A stretch of DNA of 16,842 nucleotides from Clostridia bacterium (GTDB lineage: Bacteria; Bacillota_A; Clostridia; Christensenellales; Aristaeellaceae), in NCBI GenBank assembly GCA_017525805.1, contig JAFXSH010000163.1, forward strand, positions 1 to 16,842, read 5' to 3'. The position numbers and the translations under genes are program-made. A model generated the notes under the pieces. That model made no database searches and had not been told where the DNA came from. It worked only from the letters and a program-made list of their open reading frames with translations. Positions 1 through 6,876 of the stretch are shown one piece after another; positions within the stretch are counted from its first letter, which is position 1; every line of letters starts with the position of its first letter.

Positions 1-527
1 GCGTGCTGCCTCCCGTCTCCATCCTGACGGCGGCACAGACCAAGTACTACTTCCTCTCCGGCTTCACCGCGAAGTTGGCCGGCACCGAGCGCGGCATCAC
101 CGAGCCCACCCCCACCTTCTCCGCCTGCTTCGGCCAGGCTTTCCTGGAACTGCATCCCACCAAGTACGCCGAGGAACTGGTCAAGAAGATGGAAAAGTGC
201 GGCGCGAAGGCCTATCTGGTCAACACCGGCTGGAACGGCACCGGCAAGCGCATCTCCATCAAGGATACCCGCGGCATCATCGACGCCATTCTGAACGGCG
301 ATATCCTGAACGCCCCCACCAAAAAGATCCCCTACTTCAACTTTGAAGTGCCCACCGCCCTGCCCGGCGTCGATCCCGCCATCCTCGATCCTCGGGACAC
401 CTACGCCGATAAGGCCGTCTGGGAAGAAAAGGCCAAGGACCTGTCCAGCCGCTTCATCAAGAACTTCGTCAAGTACGAAGGCAACGAAGCGGGCAAGGCC
501 CTGGTGGCAGCCGGTCCCCAGCTGTAA
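1..527 (+). CDS. pckA: Phosphoenolpyruvate carboxykinase (ATP), C-terminal part
   Basis: This is the 3' end of an ATP-dependent PEP carboxykinase, which interconverts oxaloacetate plus ATP with PEP plus CO2 in the cytoplasm (gluconeogenesis, or CO2-fixing fermentation in gut anaerobes). The reading frame is open from the window edge (first full codon at 3) to TAA at 525-527, giving about 174 residues. Recognisable family blocks include [41 protein letters not shown] and the C-terminal [14 protein letters not shown]. The N-terminal half and most of the nucleotide-binding site lie outside the window, so the start and promoter cannot be seen. A hairpin 24 bp downstream probably ends the transcript. 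Frame and stop look intact. Confidence 0.96.
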   Translation, partial: VLPPVSILTAAQTKYYFLSGFTAKLAGTERGITEPTPTFSACFGQAFLELHPTKYAEELVKKMEKCGAKAYLVNTGWNGTGKRISIKDTRGIIDAILNGDILNAPTKKIPYFNFEVPTALPGVDPAILDPRDTYADKAVWEEKAKDLSSRFIKNFVKYEGNEAGKALVAAGPQL

Positions 528-551
528 GGCTTGATCCAATAGATGAAACGC

Positions 552-579
552 CCCCCATACCGTTTCGGCGGTATGGGGG
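552..579 (+). terminator. Probable terminator after pckA
   Basis: An 11-bp perfect stem (CCCCCATACCG at 552-562, CGGTATGGGGG at 569-579) has a 6-nt loop and lies 24 bp after the pckA stop. Only a weak T-containing tail (TTCTGCTTG) follows, so it may terminate inefficiently or act mainly as a 3'-end stabiliser. Confidence 0.55.
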
Positions 580-598
580 TTCTGCTTGTGCTGCCGAC

Positions 599-670
599 GC
601 AGGGGCGGATATTGTCCGCCCCTGCATCCGGAACCCGGACAAATTGGGGAAAACTGCACGGCTGAACAGT
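599..670. repeat. Dispersed intergenic repeat, copy 1
   Basis: The element has two parts. The first is a perfect 11-bp palindrome around a 5-nt loop (GCAGGGGCGGA at 599-609, TCCGCCCCTGC at 615-625). The second, from 624 to about 670, reads GCATCCG...ACAAATTGGG...CACG.CTGAACAG. Both parts recur at 5366-5496. I can see no coding potential. Palindromes of the GGGGCGGAT...ATCCGCCCC kind are, to my knowledge, common between genes of gut Clostridia, but the function is not established here. Confidence 0.7.
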
Positions 671-715
671 TATATATATAGGAAGAAATTCGCACCAGAA
701 CAAACAAATCACACG

Positions 716-792
716 AAAAAATATTGAAAAAGTATTACAGAATTAACAATTTCTTAAAAAATACGATATTTTTTGAAAAAAAGAAAAAAAAA
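716..792 (+). promoter_or_regulatory. Series of A-tracts upstream of the gene A promoter
   Basis: Runs of A or T occur at 716-721, 727-731, 756-761, 769-774 (T), 776-782 and 784-792, directly upstream of a near-consensus promoter. Several centres are about 10-13 bp apart, as in curved DNA or UP-element-like upstream regions that raise promoter strength. The stretch from 671 to 795 otherwise holds nothing I recognise. Confidence 0.45.
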
Positions 793-795
793 TGG

Positions 796-824
796 TTGAA
801 AAAAGCTGGGAAGTGAGATATAAT
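796..824 (+). promoter_or_regulatory. Sigma-A promoter of secreted protein gene A
   Basis: The -35 box TTGAAA (796-801), a 17-bp spacer and the -10 box TATAAT (819-824) match the housekeeping consensus in 11 of 12 positions. Predicted transcription start is about 830-832, leaving a leader of roughly 220 nt before the ATG at 1053. Confidence 0.8.
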
Positions 825-828
825 AGGC

Positions 829-1013
829 TTGCCCTTAAATCCGAAGGGCAAAAAGAAATAGGTGTCGGGTAAAAAGCACTGGCCGAAGTGCCTTTTCCGA
901 TACGGCTGGAAACGTACAAAATTTGATCGTTATAGGAGGTAATACCCATGAACAACCATCGCTCCCGGTCGAGGGACCCGACTGTGCCGCAACACGGATT
1001 GGAACTCTCGATC
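829..1013 (+). ncRNA. Structured 5' leader of gene A (possible cis-regulatory RNA)
   Basis: Three stems can be drawn. The first is TTGCCCTT (829-836) with AAGGGCAA (844-851). The second is GTGTCGG (862-868) with CCGATAC (897-903), enclosing AAAA/TTTT and GCACT/AGTGC (876-880/887-891). The third is GGTCGAGGG (967-975) with CTCTCGATC (1005-1013), which pairs fully if two G-U wobbles are allowed. A strong Shine-Dalgarno (AGGAGG at 934-939) with an ATG at 948 sits between stems two and three. I do not recognise a named riboswitch family. It may simply be a long stable leader of a highly expressed gene. The first stem starts at about the predicted transcript 5' end, where it could protect the RNA. 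Confidence 0.4.
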
Positions 1014-1052
1014 AACAATAACAAAATGGAAAATTACAGGAGGAATCACGTG

Positions 1053-2984
1053 ATGAAGAAACTTCTCACAATCCTGGCTCTGGCCGCCCTGCTGTGTCTG
1101 GTATGCGGCGTTGCCATGGCTGACGTTCAGTACAAGAACGTGTACTATTCCAGCGATACCCTGCCCGTGGTTGGCGATTACCTGGTGATCGGCGGCACTC
1201 CCCGTGAAATCCTGAAGATCGTTCCCGGCTTCGCCACGCTGGCTGGCCACAACAAGCTGCATCAGAATGCTGTGACTATCGAGTACGACCTGGATGGCCA
1301 GCGTAAGACCGTTATCGTGTCCTACGTGTCTGACGTGCATACTTTCGACAATTCCCGCGTCAACCCGTTGGATCCGACCAGCGCTCTCGATCCCACCAAG
1401 GCGGTTGACAAAAAGGCCTCCACTTGCACCGAAAAGGGCTACGACGTCTACAAGTGCGACGTCTGCAACGAGAAGATCAAGGTTGAACGCAAACTGGCCG
1501 ACCACAACTTCGTGAAAGTGTTCGCTTCCACCGACTGCTCCAAGGGCGGCGAAAACCAGATGGTCTGCTCCGTGTGCGGCAAGGTTCAGGATGGCACCAC
1601 CGAAAAGGTCGGCCCCTCCGCCCACGTTATGGATTGGGGGAAGCCCAAGTGCTACAAAGTGATCAGCGTTCCCGCCTGCTATGCCGGCAGCAAGGGCGCC
1701 GTGAAGGACGGCAAGGTCCAGTATCTGTGCGTATACTGCGGCAAGGCTATCAATCCCTATACCGGTGAGGCTGATGATTACTTCTACGAAGACCTTGACT
1801 CCTGGACCTATGGCTTTATTGTTGGAAATCCCGAATACAACGGCCATAAGTGGGACGAATGGGTACACTATGATAAGGACTGCTACGCCTGCGAACGTCG
1901 GATCCGCTGGTGCTTGGTCTGTGGCGTCAACGAAACTGAGTATTTCGGTGATCCCACCGATACCGCGTTGCCTGAGTTCAATACCGCTTCCATTCAGCAT
2001 AAAGACGGCGATGCACTCTACTGCAATGCCAAACCTGGTGACCTGGTGGCGGTTTGCAAAAACTGCGGCGGTGACGTTACCGGCCATACCCTGAAGAATG
2101 GCGAATTCTTCGTCAATGGTGTTGGCGACAGAGTTGACGTGACCATCAATGTGTACGGTGCCCCCGATTTCGAAGCTGAAGTAGTAGCTGATTACAACAC
2201 CTCTTATGGTGCGTGGACTGACTGGGCCGAAAAAACTCTTCCCCATAGGTACACCTATACCAACGATACCAGGGCTGAGAAGGGCGGCAAAGTCATCGGC
2301 GAAGTGCCCGCGACCTGCACCTCCGGCGCTTACACCGAATACTGCTGCGCGATTGAGGCTGAAACAAACGTAGACATTGATACTATTACTCATCCCACCA
2401 GCAAGAAGTACAACGAAAAGAAGCCCGCTCTCGGACATACCTGGGGCGAGTGGATCACCGTTGTTGCTCCCAACGCGCAGAAGAACATCGAAGGCTACTG
2501 GATCCGCAACTGCGCGGTCTGCGGCCTGCAGGAAGACGCTCATGGCAAGGAAATCCCCTGCACCGGCGACGCCCACAATTGGGTCGTGAAGGAAACCAAA
2601 CCCGCCACCAAGGACGCGGATGGTTCTGAAACCCTCGAATGCTCCGTCTGCGGCGCTAAGAAGACCAACGTCCTCAAGTACACTCCCTCCGCTGATCCCA
2701 AGTACGAAGTGAAGGATGCCGTGTACGATGGCGAAGCCGTTTCCGGTAAGGTTTCCCATGTGGACGATACCAAGGAACTGGTTAATGCTTATGCCCGCGT
2801 GACCTTCTTCTACGCCGACGGCACCTTCGCCGTGATGGTCGTGCCCGTTGAAGACGGTGAATTCTATGCCGGCGCCACCACCGCGACCGTGCACGTTGCC
2901 GTGCAGATCGTTGACAACGCCAAGCAGATCACTCCTCCCGCGACCGACGCCATCTATGGCAACGGCTCCGCTGAGATGAAGTAA
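1053..2984 (+). CDS. Secreted Cys-rich protein A, eight CxxC pairs plus C-terminal alpha domain
   Basis: A 643-residue exported protein of unknown function. Residues 1-23 form a classic signal peptide (MKK start, Leu/Ala core, cleavage after AMA). The middle (about 120-540) carries eight CxxC pairs (C135/138, 172/175, 226/229, 277/280, 287/290, 335/338, 487/490, 530/533) in degenerate repeats of the type 'CTxxG...C.VCG...H.W', which could bind metal or form disulfides. The tail (about 548-643) is a beta-rich domain about 70% identical by eye to mature protein C. No LPXTG, S-layer or dockerin signal is visible, so it is probably released or held non-covalently. Start choice: ATG 1053 has AGGAGG 9 nt upstream and places the signal peptide at the N-terminus. 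An in-frame ATG at 948 also has AGGAGG 8 nt upstream and would add 35 polar residues. Function is not inferred. Confidence 0.85.
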   Translation: MKKLLTILALAALLCLVCGVAMADVQYKNVYYSSDTLPVVGDYLVIGGTPREILKIVPGFATLAGHNKLHQNAVTIEYDLDGQRKTVIVSYVSDVHTFDNSRVNPLDPTSALDPTKAVDKKASTCTEKGYDVYKCDVCNEKIKVERKLADHNFVKVFASTDCSKGGENQMVCSVCGKVQDGTTEKVGPSAHVMDWGKPKCYKVISVPACYAGSKGAVKDGKVQYLCVYCGKAINPYTGEADDYFYEDLDSWTYGFIVGNPEYNGHKWDEWVHYDKDCYACERRIRWCLVCGVNETEYFGDPTDTALPEFNTASIQHKDGDALYCNAKPGDLVAVCKNCGGDVTGHTLKNGEFFVNGVGDRVDVTINVYGAPDFEAEVVADYNTSYGAWTDWAEKTLPHRYTYTNDTRAEKGGKVIGEVPATCTSGAYTEYCCAIEAETNVDIDTITHPTSKKYNEKKPALGHTWGEWITVVAPNAQKNIEGYWIRNCAVCGLQEDAHGKEIPCTGDAHNWVVKETKPATKDADGSETLECSVCGAKKTNVLKYTPSADPKYEVKDAVYDGEAVSGKVSHVDDTKELVNAYARVTFFYADGTFAVMVVPVEDGEFYAGATTATVHVAVQIVDNAKQITPPATDAIYGNGSAEMK

Positions 2985-3022
2985 TCCTTACCCTGCGAAC
3001 AACGTGACTAATTAAAGCCATT

Positions 3023-3092
3023 GGGTAGCAGTTTGTGGAGAGGCAAATGAGCGCCTTAGGGAAGCTAACATGCTAACCACAAGCTGCTGCCC
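3023..3092 (+). ncRNA. Long-stem structured element between genes A and B
   Basis: A 16-bp uninterrupted stem pairs GGGTAGCAGTTTGTGG (3023-3038) with CCACAAGCTGCTGCCC (3077-3092). Two of the pairs are G-U wobbles, which fits RNA-level structure. The 38-nt loop can fold further (AGGC 3041-3044 with GCCT 3053-3056; TTAG 3056-3059 with CTAA at 3065-3068 or 3073-3076). The sequence after it, TTTGGTTTT, is U-rich, so it could be an intrinsic terminator or attenuator for gene A. No convincing separate promoter for gene B is visible, so an attenuator, processing or stabilising role within an A-B transcript is also possible. Confidence 0.55.
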
Positions 3093-3141
3093 TTTGGTTT
3101 TAAAGGAAAAATTCTTCAAGGCAAGAGTTTGGAGGAGAATA

Positions 3142-4773
3142 ATGAAAAAACTTGCGTGTGTTCTGCTCGCGCTGGCGATGTTGTTCGCTCTCGCGAGCGC
3201 AGCACTGGCCGACAGCGTTTCTTACGCTGACGGGCAGCTGACGATCAGCGTTACCACCCCCGATTTCTATTCCATCTGGATCGACGGTTCTTCCGCCGGC
3301 GCTTTCATGACCGACAGCGAAACTTCCAAGACCATCAGCAAGACGCTGTCTGACGGCGTGCATACCGTGGAACTGAGCAGCGCCAGCAAAACCATCACCA
3401 TGACGGTGAAAGTGGGATCCACTGAACCCGATCCTACCACGGCTCCCACCACTGCTCCTACTACCGCTCCCGATCCCACCGTTGCGCCCGATCCCACCGT
3501 TGCGCCCGATCCCACCGAAGAACCCACCGGTCCCCTGACCATCACCAGCGCCAGCTATGACGCGGTGAGCGAAACGGTTACCTTCACCGTGAGCGGCCTG
3601 AAGGGTTACGGCGAAACCTGGATCGACGGCCACAGCAGCACCAAGACTGCCACCAACGGCACCAACAGCTTTACGCTGAAAAACTTGAAGGAAGGCACCT
3701 ATAGCATCTCCGTGCATAATCCTGACACCGGCGAAACCGCTACCCGCAGCTTCACCGTGAAGTATGCCGCTCCCGTGATCAACAGCGCCAGCTACACCAA
3801 GGTTGGCACCCTGAACTTCAGCGTGAGCGATATCACCAACGAGTGCGAAGTGTGGGTTGACAGCGGCACCGCTCATACCAGCGTGAAGAGCAACGGCGCT
3901 CACACCCTGTCCATCACCCTGAAGGAAGGCGCTCACACCCTGACCGTGCATAACCCCTTCAACGGCAAGAGCGCTACTTATTCCTTCACCGTGGATCACA
4001 TCTGGAAGGAAACTCCTGCTAAGGAAGCTACCTGCACCGCCGACGGCAACACCGAAGGCAAGGTCTGCGAAATCTGCGGCAAGGTGGAAAAGGAACTGAA
4101 GGTCATTCCCGCTCTGGGCCATGACATCATCATCGACGCCGGCGTGGAAGCCACCTGCACCGAGGCCGGTCTCACCGAGGGCCAGCATTGCTCTCGCTGC
4201 GGCGAAGCCACTGTTGCCCAGACTGAAATCCCCGCTTTGGGCCATCACTACGTCATCAAGGAACGCACCGTCACCAAGGTGTACTACGAGTGCACCCGTT
4301 GCGGCGACAAGTTCTTCGATGAGAACACCAAGGCCATGAAGAACGCCTATGGCGATATCGTGTTCGACGCCAACATGGTGGGTGTGGACTACACCGCCAA
4401 GCTGGAAAAGAAGGTGCTGGTGATCACTGCTGATCTGACCAGCAAGGCCAACCTGACCAGCGAACTGGGCCTGTACGTGTCCGAAGACCTGATCAAGCAG
4501 TTCAAGCAGGATGGCATCACCACTGTGAGCTTTGTCAATGGCGCTGCCACCATCACGATTGAACTGGCCAATATCAAGCCTGAATGGTTCGCCGAAGGAA
4601 CCACCATCTGGAACTACGTGTTCTCCACTGATCCCGCTGCCGAAGGCGGCGTCCTGGTGAAGGTGGAAGCTCAGGTTTCCGGCACTGAAAAGGTTCCCGC
4701 TGACGCGTTCGCCGGCGTTACCCTCAAAAAGGCTGAAGGCGATGTAGCCGTTACCGCGAACGGCATCTACTAA
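3142..4773 (+). CDS. Secreted protein B: Ig-like domains, Pro/Thr linker, Cys-rich repeats, beta-type C-terminal domain
   Basis: A 543-residue exported protein of unknown function. Residues 1-23 are a signal peptide (cleavage near ALA-D). A small beta-sandwich-like domain spans about 24-92. A Pro/Thr/Asp/Ala linker (97-128) follows, then two more Ig-like beta domains (about 131-207 and 210-285, both containing 'VHNP.(T/N)G..AT'). Two Cys-rich repeats (about 288-327 and 334-369) have the form 'EATCT..G.TEG..C..CG...IPALGH'. A further C384xxC387 pair opens the C-terminal domain (to 543) shared with protein D. ATG 3142 is chosen because GGAGG lies just upstream and the signal peptide begins there. 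No sorting motif is seen. It lies 157 bp after gene A, and a strong terminator follows. A surface or matrix role is inference only. Confidence 0.85.
   Translation: MKKLACVLLALAMLFALASAALADSVSYADGQLTISVTTPDFYSIWIDGSSAGAFMTDSETSKTISKTLSDGVHTVELSSASKTITMTVKVGSTEPDPTTAPTTAPTTAPDPTVAPDPTVAPDPTEEPTGPLTITSASYDAVSETVTFTVSGLKGYGETWIDGHSSTKTATNGTNSFTLKNLKEGTYSISVHNPDTGETATRSFTVKYAAPVINSASYTKVGTLNFSVSDITNECEVWVDSGTAHTSVKSNGAHTLSITLKEGAHTLTVHNPFNGKSATYSFTVDHIWKETPAKEATCTADGNTEGKVCEICGKVEKELKVIPALGHDIIIDAGVEATCTEAGLTEGQHCSRCGEATVAQTEIPALGHHYVIKERTVTKVYYECTRCGDKFFDENTKAMKNAYGDIVFDANMVGVDYTAKLEKKVLVITADLTSKANLTSELGLYVSEDLIKQFKQDGITTVSFVNGAATITIELANIKPEWFAEGTTIWNYVFSTDPAAEGGVLVKVEAQVSGTEKVPADAFAGVTLKKAEGDVAVTANGIY
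3430..3516 (+). repeat. Tandem repeats encoding the Pro/Thr linker of protein B
   Basis: The linker is built from repeats: DPTTAPTTAPTTAP, then an exact 18-bp unit encoding DPTVAP (3472-3489, 3490-3507) with a third partial copy (3508-3516). Exact nucleotide repeats of this kind can change copy number by slippage. Protein D has a shorter, non-repeated Pro/Thr linker at the equivalent place. Confidence 0.8.
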
Positions 4774-4798
4774 GATTCATAAGCGATCTTGTAAGGGG

Positions 4799-4825
4799 GG
4801 GCTGCCGTTCCGGCAGCCCTTTCTT
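4799..4825 (+). terminator. Intrinsic terminator after gene B
   Basis: A 9-bp GC-rich stem (GGGCTGCCG at 4799-4807, CGGCAGCCC at 4811-4819) with a TTC loop is followed by TTTCTT (4820-4825), 25 bp after the gene B stop. This is a standard rho-independent terminator and separates the A/B unit from gene C. Confidence 0.9.
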
Positions 4826-4876
4826 GCAGGAAAACAATGGGAAAAAACGGATGCGAATAAATGCTGTAACTTTACA

Positions 4877-4904
4877 ATGGGGCGAGGAATGATATCTGCC
4901 CCAT
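4877..4904. repeat. Inverted repeat upstream of gene C
   Basis: ATGGGGC (4877-4883) and GCCCCAT (4898-4904) form a 7-bp inverted repeat around a 14-nt loop, 28 bp before the gene C start. It overlaps the end of a possible -10 (TACAAT, 4873-4878) that has no convincing -35. It could be an operator or a hairpin in the leader, or a decayed relative of the GGGGCGGAT-type palindromes at 599 and 5366. Confidence 0.35.
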
Positions 4905-4931
4905 GAACAAAAAAGGAAGAGGTGAAATAAA

Positions 4932-5306
4932 ATGATGAAAAGGATTCTGTGCGGCTTCATGATGGCCGTCATCCTGCTGGGCGTATGCAGCGCCGCTTTC
5001 GCGGCTGACGAGATCAAGTACACTGTAAGCGACGCGGTTTACGACGGCGAAGCGGTCACCGGCAAGGTGGAACATGTGGCAGATACCGGGGAACTTGCCA
5101 AGGTATACGCGCGGGTAACGCTGTTCTACGCTGACGGGACTTTTGCCGTGATGGTCGTTCCGGTCATCGATGGTGAATTCTTCGCGGGCGTTCTGACCGC
5201 GACCGTGCACGTCGCCGTGCAGGTGGTGGACAATAAAAAGCAGGTTGCTCCGCCCAAGAATGACGGCATCTATGGTTACGGCGTAGCGGCGATCGAAAAG
5301 AAATAA
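4932..5306 (+). CDS. Small secreted protein C, stand-alone alpha domain
   Basis: A 124-residue exported protein of unknown function. Residues 1-24 form a signal peptide (MMKR start, hydrophobic core, cleavage near AFA-A). The mature part (about 28-124) is one beta-rich domain that matches the last 95 residues of protein A at about 70% identity by eye, including the unbroken block FYADGTFAVMVVPV and TATVHVAVQ. It has no Cys-rich repeats and no linker, so it is the tail domain of A as a free protein. The start could be 4932 or the next codon, 4935; GAGGTGA lies upstream. It sits between B and D, 158 bp after B. Whether it partners or competes with A is unknown. Confidence 0.85.
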   Translation: MMKRILCGFMMAVILLGVCSAAFAADEIKYTVSDAVYDGEAVTGKVEHVADTGELAKVYARVTLFYADGTFAVMVVPVIDGEFFAGVLTATVHVAVQVVDNKKQVAPPKNDGIYGYGVAAIEKK

Positions 5307-5365
5307 AGAAATAACGTAACGATTCAGTCGAGTATGGTTGATCCACATGATTTTGTTATTAAGCC

Positions 5366-5496
5366 GCAGGGGCGGATAATATCCGCCCGCCCTTGTAACA
5401 TGTTGGTTTTCCCGGATTTTCAGACGATTGTGACACTCAGCAATTGCTGCATCCGAAAAACGAACAAATTGGGACAAACCGACACGACTGAACAGA
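5366..5496. repeat. Dispersed intergenic repeat, copy 2 (interrupted)
   Basis: The palindromic part (GCAGGGGCGGAT at 5366-5377, ATCCGCCC at 5381-5388) and the tail (GCATCCG at 5449 through CTGAACAG ending 5495) match copy 1 at 599-670. In this copy the two parts are separated by about 60 bp (5389-5448) absent from copy 1. The full gap between genes C and D (5307-5601) otherwise shows no gene and no clear promoter. Confidence 0.65.
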
Positions 5497-5601
5497 TACG
5501 AAACAACAGGGCAATCCGTTTTCCGCTGCGTAACAGCAATGACCGGTTTTTTCATTCCTGGTCAGGCTGACCTGAATAACGATGTGAATTTGAGGTGAAA
5601 A

Positions 5602-6771
5602 ATGAAGAAAGCAATTACCGCGTTTCTGATCGCTTTGATCATCATGTCCTTGTGCGGCTCCGCCCTTGCCGTATCGGTTACTTATAACAATGGGAAAGTG
5701 ACCGTATCCGGGTCTGACGCCGGTTTCTATGAAATCATCATCGACGGCGTGAATACATACCATTGGGTAGGAACGGGGATGGCCTCCAATACCTTTGCCT
5801 GGGAACTGGAAGAAGGGGAGCACACCGTTCGCCTTTATTCTCCCGACGGTGACGGTTCAAGCTATGATACGTTCTATGTAGGCAAGAAGGCCGATATGAC
5901 GGCATATTATGAAAACGGCGTTCTGCACGTTTCCACCAAGACCAAAGCGGATTTCAAAATCCTGGTGGATAACGTGGATACCAATATGACGCTGTCTCCT
6001 GCCGAACCCATCATAAGCTTTCCTTACGAGCTGACCGCGGGGGAGCATAAGGTCAAAATCCAGTCTGAAAACGACGGTTCCGCCACGGTGAGGATCACGG
6101 TGAAAAGCGGCGCGACCCCTAAGCCGGGAACGAGCCCCGAGCCCACGGCCACGCCTGTGCCTGATCCGGATCACACCGTCCACACGCCTGTGACCGTTCC
6201 CGGCGTGGAGCCCACCTGCACCAAGGACGGCCTGACCGAAGGGATAATGTGCGCCGAGGGCGGCGAGATCCTGGCGCCCCAGCAGGTCATTCCCGCGCTG
6301 GGCCACCGCTATCGGGTGGAAAGCAGCAGCAAAACCAACGTTACCTATTGCTGCGTGCGCTGCGGTAAGACGCTGAGGGCGTATCCGAACGAGGCCGTTC
6401 CCAACCGGTACGGCAAAATCGTCAAAAATCTGGACGGCGCTGTGCTGAACTATCAGGCAGTTCCTGCCAAGAACGATGGCAGCACCATCGTGCTCAAGCT
6501 GGATCAGGCGGCTGACGCGGCTGTGCTGACCCTGGAAAACAGTCTGATCCCCCAGATCATCCGCGAAGGATACACCAAAGTGGAAATCGTCAAGGGCGAT
6601 TTCGACGCCGTGGTTGAGCTGAATAAGATCAGCAGCTCCTGGTTCTCCGTCAAAGGCGCTGTCGAAAATTACGCGTTCACCCTGGTGAAAAACGGCGAAT
6701 GCAAGGTGGAAGCCAAAATCGCCGGAACCATCGTGGCCGCTGATACCTTCGACGGCGTAACGGTGAAATAA
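5602..6771 (+). CDS. Secreted protein D, shortened paralogue of protein B
   Basis: A 389-residue exported protein of unknown function with the same plan as B. It has a signal peptide (1-23, cleavage near ALA-V), two beta-sandwich-like domains (about 24-95 and 97-168), a Pro/Thr linker (172-190), one Cys-rich unit (about 200-235, ending IPALGH) and the C-terminal domain shared with B (about 247-389, opening with C251xxC254). The Cys-rich unit is degenerate: where B has C350xxC353, D has C217 followed by Ala-Glu-Gly, so the second Cys of the pair is gone. B has two such units, D one. ATG 5602 follows GAGGTGA. No anchor motif is visible. A probable bidirectional terminator follows. Confidence 0.85.
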   Translation: MKKAITAFLIALIIMSLCGSALAVSVTYNNGKVTVSGSDAGFYEIIIDGVNTYHWVGTGMASNTFAWELEEGEHTVRLYSPDGDGSSYDTFYVGKKADMTAYYENGVLHVSTKTKADFKILVDNVDTNMTLSPAEPIISFPYELTAGEHKVKIQSENDGSATVRITVKSGATPKPGTSPEPTATPVPDPDHTVHTPVTVPGVEPTCTKDGLTEGIMCAEGGEILAPQQVIPALGHRYRVESSSKTNVTYCCVRCGKTLRAYPNEAVPNRYGKIVKNLDGAVLNYQAVPAKNDGSTIVLKLDQAADAAVLTLENSLIPQIIREGYTKVEIVKGDFDAVVELNKISSSWFSVKGAVENYAFTLVKNGECKVEAKIAGTIVAADTFDGVTVK

Positions 6772-6797
6772 CCGGGATCGATCCAAAAAGCAAAATC

Positions 6798-6824
6798 GGG
6801 AATCGCGCGGGCGATTCCCTTTTT
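6798..6824 (+). terminator. Probable bidirectional terminator between gene D and the GH13 gene
   Basis: A 9-bp stem (GGGAATCGC at 6798-6806, GCGATTCCC at 6811-6819) has a 4-nt loop. TTTTT follows on the plus strand (6820-6824). On the minus strand the same hairpin is followed by GATTTTGCTTTTT. It lies between convergent genes ending at 6771 and 6877, so it can serve both. Confidence 0.85.
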
Positions 6825-6876
6825 GCGTGCGGATTGAGGGCAGAGAGAGCTGAGACGATAGCTGGTGATATTTCCC

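Noticed and set aside
860..1015. A cobalamin or cyclic-di-GMP riboswitch in the leader of gene A
   Set aside because: A short piece (GACTGTGCCGCAAC) resembles part of a cobalamin riboswitch core, but the other conserved blocks are missing, and the GEMM-type signature is absent. Left as an unclassified structured leader.
930..2894. A 654-codon open frame on the minus strand across gene A
   Set aside because: It mirrors a gene with a signal peptide, ribosome site and promoter on the plus strand. Its protein is Gly/Val/His-rich and matches no family I know, as expected of an antisense frame in GC-biased codons.
3100..4248. A 382-codon minus-strand frame across gene B, and a similar one at 5857-6786 across gene D
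   Set aside because: Same reason: low-complexity Gly/Ala/His composition, no ribosome site, opposite to well-supported paralogous genes.
5334..5570. A 78-codon frame between C and D
   Set aside because: It runs through the intergenic repeat, lacks a ribosome site, and equivalent repeat copy 1 has no such frame.
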